41,564 bases of DNA from Clostridiales bacterium. GTDB taxonomy: Bacteria > Bacillota > Clostridia > Oscillospirales > Oscillospiraceae. The stretch lies in the NCBI GenBank assembly GCA_022785125.1, contig JALFRA010000011.1:1-41564 (forward strand), in the 5' to 3' direction. Below, piece after piece: positions 25,110 through 32,547 of the stretch. The position numbers were made by a program, and so were the translations under genes. Each line of letters starts with the position of its first letter. Positions within the stretch are counted from its first letter, which is position 1. The notes under the pieces are model-generated. The model had not been told where the DNA came from. It was given only the letters and a program-made list of their open reading frames with translations, and did not search any database.

Positions 25110-26456
25110 ATGAAAAGCATCCGCATTGGCAGCGGCGCCGGCTATGCCGGCGACCGGCTGGAGCCCTCTCTGGAGCTGATCGAGAAGGGCAATCTGGACT
25201 ACATCAGCTATGAATGCCTGGCCGAGCGCACCATCGCCATCGGCCAGCAGGCCAAGCTGAAGGACCCCTCCAAGGGCTACAACAGCCTGTTGGAGCACCG
25301 CATGGAGAAGGCCCTTCCCCTGTGCTGGAAGCACAAGGTCAAGCTCATCACCAACATGGGCGCGGCCAACCCCCAGGCCGCCGCTCAGAAGTGCGTGGAG
25401 ATCGCCCGCAAGCACGGTCTCACCGGCATGAAGATCGCCTGCGTCACCGGCGACGACCTGCTGCCCGTGATCGACAAGTACATGGACGCCGAGGTGTGGG
25501 AGAATCACAAGCCCCTGAAGGAGCTGCCCGGCGAGATCGTCTCCGCCAACGCCTACATGGGGGTGGAGGGCATCCTGAAGGCCCTGGACATGGGGGCCGA
25601 TGTGGTGATCACCGGCCGTGTGGCCGACCCCGCCATCTTCATGGCCCCCATGATCCACGAGTTCGGCTGGTCCCTGGACGACTGGGACAGGCTGGGCAAG
25701 GGCACCATCATGGGCCACCTGCTGGAGTGCGGCGGCCAGGTCACCGGCGGCTACTTTGCCGAGCCCGGCAAGAAGGACGTGCCCGGCCTGGGCCACCTGG
25801 GCTTCCCCATCATCGAGGCCTGTGAGGACGGCTCCTTCTTCGTTACCAAGGTGCCTGAGGCCGGCGGCATGGTCACCGTGGAGACCTGCTCCGAGCAGAT
25901 CTGCTACGAGATCCACGACCCGGAGAACTACCTGACCCCCGACGTGGTGGCAGACTGCAAGCTCATCACGTTCACCGAGATCGGCAAGGACATGGTGCGG
26001 GTGGAGGGCGTCACCGGCAAGCCCCGCACCGACACCTTCAAGTGCTCCATCGGCTACAAGGACTGCTTCATCGGCGACGGTGAGATCAGCTACGGCGGCC
26101 CCGGCTGCGCGGCCCGGGGCAAGCTGGCTCTGGAGATCCTGAAGGAGCGGCTGGAGCTGGTGGCTCCCAACGTGTTTGAGGAGCTGAAATTCGACCTCAT
26201 CGGCTGCAACAGCCTGTACTGGAATCCCGATCACCAGTACAACCAGGAGCCCAGCGAGGTGCGGGTCCGGGTGGCCGGCCGTGCCAAGACAAAGGCGGAA
26301 GCCGACCTCATCGGCAACGAGGTGGAGGCTTTGTACACCAACGGTCCCGCCGGCGGCTGCGGCGCCGTGAAGCACACCCGGGACATCGTGTCTGTGGCTT
26401 CCATTCTGGTGAGCCGCCACGACGTCAAGCCCCAGGCCCAGCTGTTCGAGGTCTGA
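25110..26456 (+). CDS. AtuA family protein (acyclic terpene utilisation, DUF1446)
   Basis: A 448-residue protein of the AtuA/DUF1446 family, with the characteristic opening IRIGSGAGYAGDR, the segment NMGAANPQAAAQKC, ITGRVADPAIFMAP and the late ISYGGPGCAARGKLA. The family was named for citronellol/geraniol use in Pseudomonas, where its exact reaction is not settled. In anaerobic gut bacteria homologues occur in operons without any terpene genes, so that name should not be taken as function here. TAAGGAGCAA precedes the ATG, 57 bp after the dipeptidase stop. The next gene is the small domain that is fused to AtuA in other lineages. Confidence 0.88.
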   Translation: MKSIRIGSGAGYAGDRLEPSLELIEKGNLDYISYECLAERTIAIGQQAKLKDPSKGYNSLLEHRMEKALPLCWKHKVKLITNMGAANPQAAAQKCVEIARKHGLTGMKIACVTGDDLLPVIDKYMDAEVWENHKPLKELPGEIVSANAYMGVEGILKALDMGADVVITGRVADPAIFMAPMIHEFGWSLDDWDRLGKGTIMGHLLECGGQVTGGYFAEPGKKDVPGLGHLGFPIIEACEDGSFFVTKVPEAGGMVTVETCSEQICYEIHDPENYLTPDVVADCKLITFTEIGKDMVRVEGVTGKPRTDTFKCSIGYKDCFIGDGEISYGGPGCAARGKLALEILKERLELVAPNVFEELKFDLIGCNSLYWNPDHQYNQEPSEVRVRVAGRAKTKAEADLIGNEVEALYTNGPAGGCGAVKHTRDIVSVASILVSRHDVKPQAQLFEV

Positions 26457-26482
26457 GTCCAACAGAAAGGAAGCACTGCGCC

Positions 26483-26782
26483 ATGAAACTCTGGGATATC
26501 GCACATTCCCGTACCGGCGACAAGGGCAACATCTCCAATATCTCCCTCATCGCCTACGACCCCAAGGACTACGACCTGCTCAAGGAGAAAGTCACCGCCG
26601 AGAAGGTGAAGGAGCACTTCAAGGGCATGGTCCAGGGCGAGGTGGTCCGCTATGAGCTGCCCAACATCCACGCCCTCAACTTCGTGCTGTACGCCGCCCT
26701 GGGCGGCGGCGTCACCCGCTCTCTGTCCATTGATATGCACGGCAAGGGCCTGTCCTCCTATCTGCTGGATATGGAGATCTGA
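26483..26782 (+). CDS. AtuA C-terminal-like small protein
   Basis: A 99-residue protein matching the AtuA-like C-terminal domain: DIAHSRTGDKGNISNISLI near the start, then VVRYELPNIHALNFVLYAALGGGVT. In many bacteria this domain is the C-terminal part of one long AtuA protein; here it is a separate gene 26 bp after atuA, preceded by GAAAGGAAG. The two most likely form a complex. A long bidirectional terminator follows. Confidence 0.88.
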   Translation: MKLWDIAHSRTGDKGNISNISLIAYDPKDYDLLKEKVTAEKVKEHFKGMVQGEVVRYELPNIHALNFVLYAALGGGVTRSLSIDMHGKGLSSYLLDMEI

Positions 26783-26813
26783 CCCCTCCCCGTTTTCCCC
26801 CCTCCCCATCACA

Positions 26814-26859
26814 AAACATGAGCTGGGCGCGGCAAAATTGCCGCGCCCAGCTCATGTTT
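26814..26859. terminator. Bidirectional terminator between convergent operons
   Basis: A perfect 22-bp stem with a 2-nt loop (arms 26814-26835 and 26838-26859), flanked by T-rich sequence on both strands. It ends the plus-strand AtuA operon and the minus-strand sel/GNAT operon. Confidence 0.9.
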
Positions 26860-26866
26860 GTTTCGG

Positions 26867-27142
26867 TTACTCCGCCAGCAGATCCCGCTGGTCCGGGTGG
26901 CTCTCAAACCACTTGACCGCATAGGAGCAGGTGGCCACCGCCTTCATGTCCCGGCCGCGGATCTGGTCCACGGCCCCCTGCACCAGCTGGCCCGCCACCC
27001 CCTGGCCCCGAAGGGAGCCATCCACAAAGGTGTGGTCAATGTTGGCCACGCCGGGCCGGTCCTCCGGGAAGGTGATCTCGGCGATCAGCTTGCCCTCCTC
27101 ATTTTCGGCCCACAGCCGGCCGGGCTTGCTCTGAAATTCCAT
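26867..27142 (-). CDS. Small GNAT-fold N-acetyltransferase (YjdJ-type)
   Basis: A 91-residue compact acetyltransferase of the YjdJ/Acetyltransf_CG type. The central segment IDHTFVDGSLRGQGVAGQLVQGAVDQIR contains the acetyl-CoA loop RGQGVAG, and ATCSYAVKWFESHPD is the typical end. The start at 27142 follows AAAGGAGGAAG. It lies 26 bp after tRNA-Sec on the same strand with no terminator between, so it may be carried on the selA-selB-tRNA-Sec transcript. The substrate is unknown, and a link to selenium is not implied by the family. Confidence 0.85.
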   Translation of the reverse strand: MEFQSKPGRLWAENEEGKLIAEITFPEDRPGVANIDHTFVDGSLRGQGVAGQLVQGAVDQIRGRDMKAVATCSYAVKWFESHPDQRDLLAE

Positions 27143-27168
27143 GGGGCTTCCTCCTTTTATTTTGATAG

Positions 27169-27264
27169 TGGCGAGGGCGGGTGCGAATCGAACACACCAG
27201 GACGGGAACGCCGTCCTCAACGGTTTTGAAGACCGCGGGGCTCACCAGATACCCTTCCGCCCCC
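27169..27264 (-). tRNA. selC: Selenocysteine tRNA, anticodon UCA
   Basis: A 96-nt tRNA reading the minus strand. An 8-bp acceptor stem (5' GGGGGCGG with 3' CCGCCCTC, one G-U pair) is followed by discriminator G and an encoded CCA. The anticodon stem is GCGGT/ACCGT with loop CTTCAAA, giving anticodon TCA. The long variable arm is GGACGG/CCGTCC, and the T arm is GTGTG-TTCGATT-CGCAC. The 8-bp acceptor plus 5-bp T stem and the long variable arm are hallmarks of bacterial tRNA-Sec. It begins 13 bp after the selB stop codon and so completes a selA-selB-selC cluster. Confidence 0.95.
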
Positions 27265-27277
27265 ATATGGCGGGGAG

Positions 27278-28813
27278 TTACACAAATCTCCGACCCTCCC
27301 CGATTTTTCGGGTGATTCTCACCCGGTCCCAGTATTCCAGCAGCAGCAAAGCATACTTCCGGGAGATCCCCAGTTCATCCCTGGCCTGAGCCAGGGTGAA
27401 CATTCCTGTGCCGAACCGGGCTTTCATCCTGTTTTGCGCCTCCAGGCATTTCTCCCCCCAGGCCCGCACCTTGGGGGACAGCGGGGTGAGCACACCCCGG
27501 TCGGCCAGGGTCCGGCCCACCCGGCGGCAGGCCGCCTCCCGGCCGGGGAAGGACCGCTCCACCTCCTCGTTGGCGGGGGGCTCCAGTCCAGCCGCCCGGT
27601 AAATCTGGCATAGTTTTTTCTCCAGCGCCGGGTCGCTTTCTGGTGCTGGGGGCGGCGGCGCTTCTCTGACCGGTTCCGCCGGGCGGGGCAATTCCTTCCC
27701 CGCCGCCAGGGCGGCCAGCCGGGTCAGCCGGGCATGGTCCAGCCGCCCCTTGGCGGGCGGCTCCAGGTCCAGAACCACCCCGCCCCCCACGGTGACCACC
27801 GGGGAGAAGAAGCGCACCACGAACCGGTCCCCCCGCAGAGCGGCCAGAGGCTGGTCCAGCCGCAGCTGGGCAAAGCCCTCCTCCCCCGGCTCCAGTCTGT
27901 CCCGGCCCAGCAGGATGCACCGGCACAGGATGGCTCGTCCGCCGTGGTGGAGATGAAGGGTGGAATTATTTTTAATGGAGTAGGGGGCCTGAGGCAGTAC
28001 CTTCAGGGCCACATCCAGCCGCTGGGTGAGGGTAAGCCTGTCCGCCGGTGCCAGGGTGTCCCCACGGGATACCTCCCCCCGGTCCACTCCCGCCAGATTG
28101 ACCGCCGCCCGGCTGCCGGGGGTCAGCTCCTCCTGGTCGGTACCGTGGCTCTGGAGACCCCGCACCCGGGCAATTTTATCCCCCGGCCAGAGGCGCACCC
28201 TGTCCCCCCGACGGAGGAAGCCGCCGGTGAGAGTGCCGGTGACCACGGTGCCGCTGCCCGCCACCGAAAAGACCCGGTCTACATGGAGGCGATAGTCTCC
28301 TCCGCACTCCAGAGGGGGCGTCTCTTCCACCAACTTTGCCAAAGCTTTCTTCAATTTCTCAAGCCCCTCCCCCGTCACCGCCGAGGTAGGGATGATGGAT
28401 GCGCTCTCCAGGAAGGTGCCTTTCACCAGGGCGCGTACCTGCTCCTCCACCCCCGGTTTGATGCCCAGATCAGCCCGGGTGAGGGCGATGACTCCCCCCT
28501 GTAGGCCCAGCAGGGACAGGATGGCCAGATGCTCCCGGGTCTGGGGCATGGGTCCCTGGTCGGCGGCGATGGCCAGCACCACCAGATCCATACCGGCGCA
28601 GCCGGAGAGCATGGTGGGCACAAACTTTTCATGGCCGGGCACATCCACGATGCTCACCATCTGCCCCCCCGGCAGGGTCAGGGGGGCGAAGCCCAGCTCG
28701 ATGGTGAGGCCCCGGCGGCGCTCCTCCGCCAGCCGGTCGGTGTCCACTCCAGTGAGGGCCTTCACCAGGGCGGTCTTGCCGTGGTCCACATGGCCCGCGG
28801 TACCCAGGATCAT
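27278..28813 (-). CDS. selB: Selenocysteine-specific elongation factor, short form
   Basis: SelB delivers selenocysteinyl-tRNA to UGA codons marked by a SECIS hairpin. GTPase motifs: GTAGHVDHGKT (G1), VDVPGHEKF (G3) and TRADLG (G4). Domains I-III occupy ~1-352. The C-terminal part begins with a Pro-rich linker and ends with LGISRKYALLLLEYWD, the RNA-binding winged helix. At 511 residues it is about 100 shorter than most bacterial SelB proteins (~610-640), and the winged-helix region seems to have lost a segment. The ATG at 28813 overlaps the selA stop (ATGA) and has AAAGGAGA before it; a GTG at 28831 is less likely. Confidence 0.93.
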   Translation of the reverse strand: MILGTAGHVDHGKTALVKALTGVDTDRLAEERRRGLTIELGFAPLTLPGGQMVSIVDVPGHEKFVPTMLSGCAGMDLVVLAIAADQGPMPQTREHLAILSLLGLQGGVIALTRADLGIKPGVEEQVRALVKGTFLESASIIPTSAVTGEGLEKLKKALAKLVEETPPLECGGDYRLHVDRVFSVAGSGTVVTGTLTGGFLRRGDRVRLWPGDKIARVRGLQSHGTDQEELTPGSRAAVNLAGVDRGEVSRGDTLAPADRLTLTQRLDVALKVLPQAPYSIKNNSTLHLHHGGRAILCRCILLGRDRLEPGEEGFAQLRLDQPLAALRGDRFVVRFFSPVVTVGGGVVLDLEPPAKGRLDHARLTRLAALAAGKELPRPAEPVREAPPPPAPESDPALEKKLCQIYRAAGLEPPANEEVERSFPGREAACRRVGRTLADRGVLTPLSPKVRAWGEKCLEAQNRMKARFGTGMFTLAQARDELGISRKYALLLLEYWDRVRITRKIGEGRRFV

Positions 28814-30159
28814 GGCCGTTCTCCTTTCCACGCCCCCAAGGCATCCCGGATGATGTTTTCCTCCTCCGACAGCAGGGTACGCACGTCCAGCAGCAGTTTC
28901 CCTTTATGGATACGGCCCAAAATGGGGGTAGACCACCCCCGGAGGAAAGCCTCCAGCTCCTCCGCCGGCTCCAGCGCCACCGCCCAGGAGGGCAGCTCCT
29001 CCCCGGGCATGGTGCCGCCCCCCGCCTCTCCGGCGGTCTCCACCGCCTCACAGGGGCAGAAGGGGAAGATCAGGGCGGCCAGTCCCTCCGCCCTTCGCCG
29101 CAGGTCCTGGGGCTTGGCCTCCAGCATGGCCCGGGCAGGGACAGGCACCCCGTCCCGCCAGTCCAGCAGGGTTGCCTCCAGGGCCGCCAGGGACAGCTTG
29201 TCCAGCCGCAGGGCACGGGCCAGGGGATCGGTTTTCAGCCGCCGGATGGTCTCTCCCCTGCCCACCAGGATACCGGCCTGGGGCCCGCCCAGCAGCTTGT
29301 CCCCGGAGAAGCATACCACGTCGACAACCGCTGTCCACTTCGCCACAGTGGGGTAGTCCTGAGGCCAGGGGCCGGGGCCCAACGCCCCGCTGCCCAGGTC
29401 GCACAGCAGGGGGACCTGATATCGGGTGGCCAGGGCGGCCAGTTCCTCCACCTCCACGCTCTGGGTGAAGCCCACCACTCTGAAGTTGCTTGGGTGGACC
29501 TTCAGCAGGGCCTGGGCCTCCCCGCTCTTCAAAACGGCTTCATAGTCGGACAGCCGGGTCTTGTTGGTAGCCCCCACCTCCACCAGCCGGGCGCCGCTGC
29601 GGGCCATCACGTCGGGTACCCGGAAGGAACCGCCGATCTCCACCAGCTCTCCCCGGGAGATGGCCACTCCCATGCCGGGGGTGAGGGCGGACAGCATGAG
29701 CAGCACCGCCGCCGCGTTATTGTTCACCGCAAAGGCCCCCTCCGCCCCGGTGAGCTCCTTTAGCAGCTCCTCCACCCGGCCGGTGCGGCTGCCCCGCTTG
29801 CCTGCGTCCAGGTCGTACTCCAGGTTGGAGTAACCCTCCGCCGCCTGGGCCACCGCCTCCGCCGCCCGGCGGCTGAGGGGCGCACGGCCCAGATTGGTGT
29901 GGAGGGCAACGCCGGTGGCGTTGACCACCCGGCGCAGGCCGGGCCGGGCCAGTTCCTCGGCCGCCTGACGGGCCTGCTGGGCCAGGATGTGCAGCTCGGG
30001 CACCTGAGTCCCTCCCGCCCGTAGGGTATGGCGCAGCTGGTCCAGCACCCGGTTTGCCCCCGCCTTCTGGGCGGAGCGGGGCAGGCCGCTGCCCGCCAGG
30101 GCCGGGCTGGCCAGCAATGCGTCCATCCGGGGCAGTACTGACAGGTCTGATTGGCCCAC
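28810..30159 (-). CDS. selA: L-seryl-tRNA(Sec) selenium transferase
   Basis: A 449-residue PLP enzyme that converts seryl-tRNA-Sec to selenocysteyl-tRNA-Sec using selenophosphate. The PLP lysine is K288 in CFSGDKLLGGPQAG; the N-terminal tRNA-binding domain and the segment RRVVNATGVALHTNLGRAPLS are typical. It starts at a GTG (30159) after AAGGAGGTGACGTT. It is the first gene of the sel operon; selD (selenophosphate synthase) is not in the window and must be elsewhere. Confidence 0.95.
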   Translation of the reverse strand: MGQSDLSVLPRMDALLASPALAGSGLPRSAQKAGANRVLDQLRHTLRAGGTQVPELHILAQQARQAAEELARPGLRRVVNATGVALHTNLGRAPLSRRAAEAVAQAAEGYSNLEYDLDAGKRGSRTGRVEELLKELTGAEGAFAVNNNAAAVLLMLSALTPGMGVAISRGELVEIGGSFRVPDVMARSGARLVEVGATNKTRLSDYEAVLKSGEAQALLKVHPSNFRVVGFTQSVEVEELAALATRYQVPLLCDLGSGALGPGPWPQDYPTVAKWTAVVDVVCFSGDKLLGGPQAGILVGRGETIRRLKTDPLARALRLDKLSLAALEATLLDWRDGVPVPARAMLEAKPQDLRRRAEGLAALIFPFCPCEAVETAGEAGGGTMPGEELPSWAVALEPAEELEAFLRGWSTPILGRIHKGKLLLDVRTLLSEEENIIRDALGAWKGERP

Positions 30160-30191
30160 AACGTCACCTCCTTATCACGACAGTTGCTTGC

Positions 30192-30200
30192 AGTATACCA
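30192..30200 (-). promoter_or_regulatory. Extended -10 promoter of the sel operon
   Basis: On the minus strand TGGTATACT gives an extended -10 with hexamer at 30197-30192, about 33 bp before the selA start. The -35 region is poor (TGCCTG at 17 bp). Confidence 0.5.
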
Positions 30201-30283
30201 CAGTTTTCCTCGTTCAGGCACATAAACTTTTTGGTTTTCAGAAACAGGGGCAAAAATATGTATAAGACAAGGGAACATTCTAA

Positions 30284-30313
30284 TTGACAGGTTACTTACC
30301 CTGCGGTTATCAT
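30284..30313 (+). promoter_or_regulatory. Promoter of the [FeFe] hydrogenase gene
   Basis: TTGACA (30284-30289), an 18-bp spacer and TATCAT (30308-30313), ~50 bp before the hydrogenase ATG. Confidence 0.65.
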
Positions 30314-30363
30314 GCTGTTAGTGAAATTGGAAGAGGAAAGATGATTGGAAGGAGTGTTATCCA

Positions 30364-31800
30364 ATGCGCGTATTTGAAACCAGCGTACAGGAGCTTAAGC
30401 ACGAGGTGCTGCGTTCCGTGGCCCGGCTGGCCTGGAATGACGATCTTCAGACCGGCATTCTGGACATCCCCGAGGAACTGATTCCCGGCCCTGAGGCCAA
30501 GATGCGCTGTTGTATTTATAAGGAACGGGCCATCATTTCCCAGCGTGTGAAGGTGGCCATGGGCGGCGACAAGACCAACCCCAACCTGGTGGAGGTACTG
30601 GACATCGCCTGCGACGAGTGCCCCGTCACCGAGATCTCCGTGGGTCCCTCCTGCCGGGGCTGTATCGCCACCCGCTGTATCCACACCTGTCCCAAGGACG
30701 CCATCACCATTGTGGATCACAAGGCCCAGATCGACCACAAGAAGTGCATCACCTGCGGCAAGTGTATTACCGCCTGCCCCTACGGCGCCATTGAAAAGAA
30801 GACCCGTCCCTGTGAGCGGGGCTGTAAGGCTGGCGCCATCTCCATGGGCGAGGACAAGAAGGCCTTTATCGATCCCGCCAAGTGTACCTCCTGCGGCGCC
30901 TGCATCTACCAGTGCCCCTTCGGCGCCATTATGGACAAGTCTTTCATCGTGGACGCCATCCAGATGCTCCAGGGTGCAGAAAAGTGGGGCTTCAACGTCT
31001 ATGCCGCCGTGGCTCCCTCTATCGCCGGTCAGTTTGCCCCCGCCGATCTGGGCCAGGTGGTCACCGGTCTGAAGATGCTGGGTTTCCACGACGTGATCGA
31101 GGTTGCCCTGGGCGCCGACATGACCGCCAAGACCGAGGCCGGTGAGCTGGAGGAGAAGGGAATGCTGGCCTCCTCCTGCTGCCCCGCCTTTGTGGACTAT
31201 GTGGAAAAGAACTTCCCCGACCAGGCTCACCTGATCTCCGAGACTCCCTCTCCCATGATTATGGCCGCCCGGCACATCAAGCGGAAGGACCCCTCCGCCA
31301 AGGTCATCTTCATCGGGCCCTGTGTGGCCAAGAAGATGGAGGTCAAGCTGGGCAAGACCATGCGGGCGGTGGACAGCGCCCTCACCTTCGAGGAACTGTA
31401 CGCCATGTTTGAGTCCCGGAACATCGACGTATCCAAGCTGGACGACACCGAGCTGGACCAGGCCAGTGGTTTTGGCCGTTCCTTCGCCCACAGCGGCGGC
31501 GTGTCCGCCGCCGTGGTCCAGGCTCTGAAGGAGCGGGGCAGCTCCTTCCAAGCCAAAGCCATGCCCTGCAGCGGCTTTGAGGCCTGCAAGCTGGCCTTCC
31601 TGAAGGTCGCCAAGGGCATCGGCGACTTTAACTTCATTGAGGGCATGGCCTGCGAAGGCGGCTGTGTCCAGGGCCCTGCTCAGCTCATCCGCTCCCCCAG
31701 AAACCAGGGCGACGTGGACCGCCACGCCAAGCAGGCCGAGGGCCGCACCATTGAGGGTGCCATCTCCGACGCGGAGAAGAACGACTCTGCTGACGAGTAA
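30364..31800 (+). CDS. [FeFe] hydrogenase, group-B-like, with multiple 4Fe-4S clusters
   Basis: A 478-residue iron-only hydrogenase. The N-terminal half has four cysteine clusters typical of 4Fe-4S sites, including CITCGKCITACP and CTSCGACIYQCP, for electron transfer. The catalytic domain has the three H-cluster motifs in their group B forms: SSCCPAF (L1), GPCVAKK (L2) and GMACEGGCVQGP (L3). It would make or oxidise hydrogen during fermentation with ferredoxin as partner. It is monocistronic, with its own promoter and terminator, divergent from selA. No in-frame TGA replaces a cluster Cys, so it is not itself a selenoprotein. AAGGAG precedes the ATG. The maturases HydE/F/G are not in the window. 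Confidence 0.9.
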   Translation: MRVFETSVQELKHEVLRSVARLAWNDDLQTGILDIPEELIPGPEAKMRCCIYKERAIISQRVKVAMGGDKTNPNLVEVLDIACDECPVTEISVGPSCRGCIATRCIHTCPKDAITIVDHKAQIDHKKCITCGKCITACPYGAIEKKTRPCERGCKAGAISMGEDKKAFIDPAKCTSCGACIYQCPFGAIMDKSFIVDAIQMLQGAEKWGFNVYAAVAPSIAGQFAPADLGQVVTGLKMLGFHDVIEVALGADMTAKTEAGELEEKGMLASSCCPAFVDYVEKNFPDQAHLISETPSPMIMAARHIKRKDPSAKVIFIGPCVAKKMEVKLGKTMRAVDSALTFEELYAMFESRNIDVSKLDDTELDQASGFGRSFAHSGGVSAAVVQALKERGSSFQAKAMPCSGFEACKLAFLKVAKGIGDFNFIEGMACEGGCVQGPAQLIRSPRNQGDVDRHAKQAEGRTIEGAISDAEKNDSADE

Positions 31801-31812
31801 TATTCAAACACG

Positions 31813-31855
31813 CTCCGGCGGACCGGACCTGCGGGTCGGTCCGCCGGAGTTTTTT
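31813..31855 (+). terminator. Intrinsic terminator after the hydrogenase gene
   Basis: CTCCGGCGGACC (31813-31824) pairs with GGTCCGCCGGAG (31838-31849), with a smaller inner stem, and is followed by TTTTTT. Confidence 0.9.
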
Positions 31856-31885
31856 GCTGTTTCCAAATGAAACCATGGCCTCGAC

Positions 31886-31915
31886 TGCATAGGCAAAAGA
31901 AACCTGCGGATACTA
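31886..31915 (+). promoter_or_regulatory. Sigma-G-like forespore promoter of spoVT
   Basis: TGCATA (31886-31891), a 17-bp spacer and GATACTA (31909-31915). This fits the Bacillus sigma-G pattern (TGMATA, then CATWMTA) with one mismatch, and spoVT is a known sigma-G target in Bacillus. No vegetative hexamers are seen in the same gap. Confidence 0.6.
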
Positions 31916-31950
31916 AAAGGCGTAACCAAAACCGCAGGAGGAGAAGCGAC

Positions 31951-32493
31951 ATGAAAGCGACTGGTATCGTGCGCCGGATCGACGATCTGGGGCGCATCGT
32001 GATCCCCAAGGAGATCCGCCGCACCATGCGGATCCGGGAGGGCGACCCCCTGGAGATCTACACCGACAAGGACGGCGGCGTCATCTTCAAAAAATATTCT
32101 CTTATGAACGGATTGGGGGATTTTGCCGGCCATCTGTGCGAGACTCTGAACAAGACCACCGGCGAGATCGCCGTCATTACCGACCGGGACAGCTGCATCG
32201 CCGTGGCCGGCAGCGGACGGCGGGATCTGGCGGACAAGCAGATCTCCCCCGCCCTGGAGCAGATCATGGAGGGCCGCCAGATCTACCAGCACAAGGATGG
32301 CGGCTCTCCCGTCCCCGTGTGCGAGGGCAGCGACACCTATCTGGTGTCCTGCGCCGCCCCCATCCTCTCGGAAGGGGATGTGCTGGGCTGCGTGCTCTTC
32401 GCCGGTACGGATGGGACCTTGCAGAACAGCGAGACTCAGTACAAGCTGGTCCAGACCATTGCCGGCTTCCTGGGCCGCCACATGGAGCCCTGA
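31951..32493 (+). CDS. spoVT: Stage V sporulation protein T
   Basis: A 180-residue forespore transcription factor. The N-terminal AbrB-type swapped-hairpin DNA-binding domain is MKATGIVRRIDDLGRIVIPKEIRR onward (residues 1-50), followed by a GAF-like domain (~60-178) containing ITDRDSCIAVAGSG. Length and domain order match SpoVT of Bacillus (178 residues) rather than the short AbrB. The ATG at 31951 follows GCAGGAGGAGAAG. It tunes sigma-G genes in the developing spore, and sleB, a typical spore gene, lies ~600 bp away. Confidence 0.94.
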   Translation: MKATGIVRRIDDLGRIVIPKEIRRTMRIREGDPLEIYTDKDGGVIFKKYSLMNGLGDFAGHLCETLNKTTGEIAVITDRDSCIAVAGSGRRDLADKQISPALEQIMEGRQIYQHKDGGSPVPVCEGSDTYLVSCAAPILSEGDVLGCVLFAGTDGTLQNSETQYKLVQTIAGFLGRHMEP

Positions 32494-32496
32494 TCC

Positions 32497-32525
32497 TTGT
32501 AACAGACCGCCTCCTTTGCTATACT
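32497..32525 (+). promoter_or_regulatory. thpR promoter inside a hairpin loop
   Basis: TTGTAA (32497-32502), a 17-bp spacer and TATACT (32520-32525). The -10 hexamer fills most of the 10-nt loop of the 16-bp hairpin described next, and the spacer is its left arm. The start site should be near 32532, at the beginning of the right arm. Confidence 0.6.
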
Positions 32526-32547
32526 GTGGGCAAAGGAGGCGGTCTTT
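32504..32547 (+). terminator. Perfect 16-bp hairpin: spoVT terminator covering the thpR ribosome site
   Basis: AGACCGCCTCCTTTGC (32504-32519) pairs exactly with 32530-32545, ending in TCTTT. The right arm includes AAAGGAGG, the thpR Shine-Dalgarno sequence. Read-through RNA from spoVT would fold and hide it; RNA started at the loop promoter would lack the left arm and leave it open. Confidence 0.7.

Noticed and set aside
25110-26782. Terpene degradation operon
   Set aside because: Only the AtuA name suggests it; no geranyl-CoA carboxylase or other terpene genes are present.
30364-31800. Hydrogenase or another gene in the window being a selenoprotein
   Set aside because: All cluster cysteines are encoded by Cys codons, and I found no gene needing an in-frame TGA to be complete.
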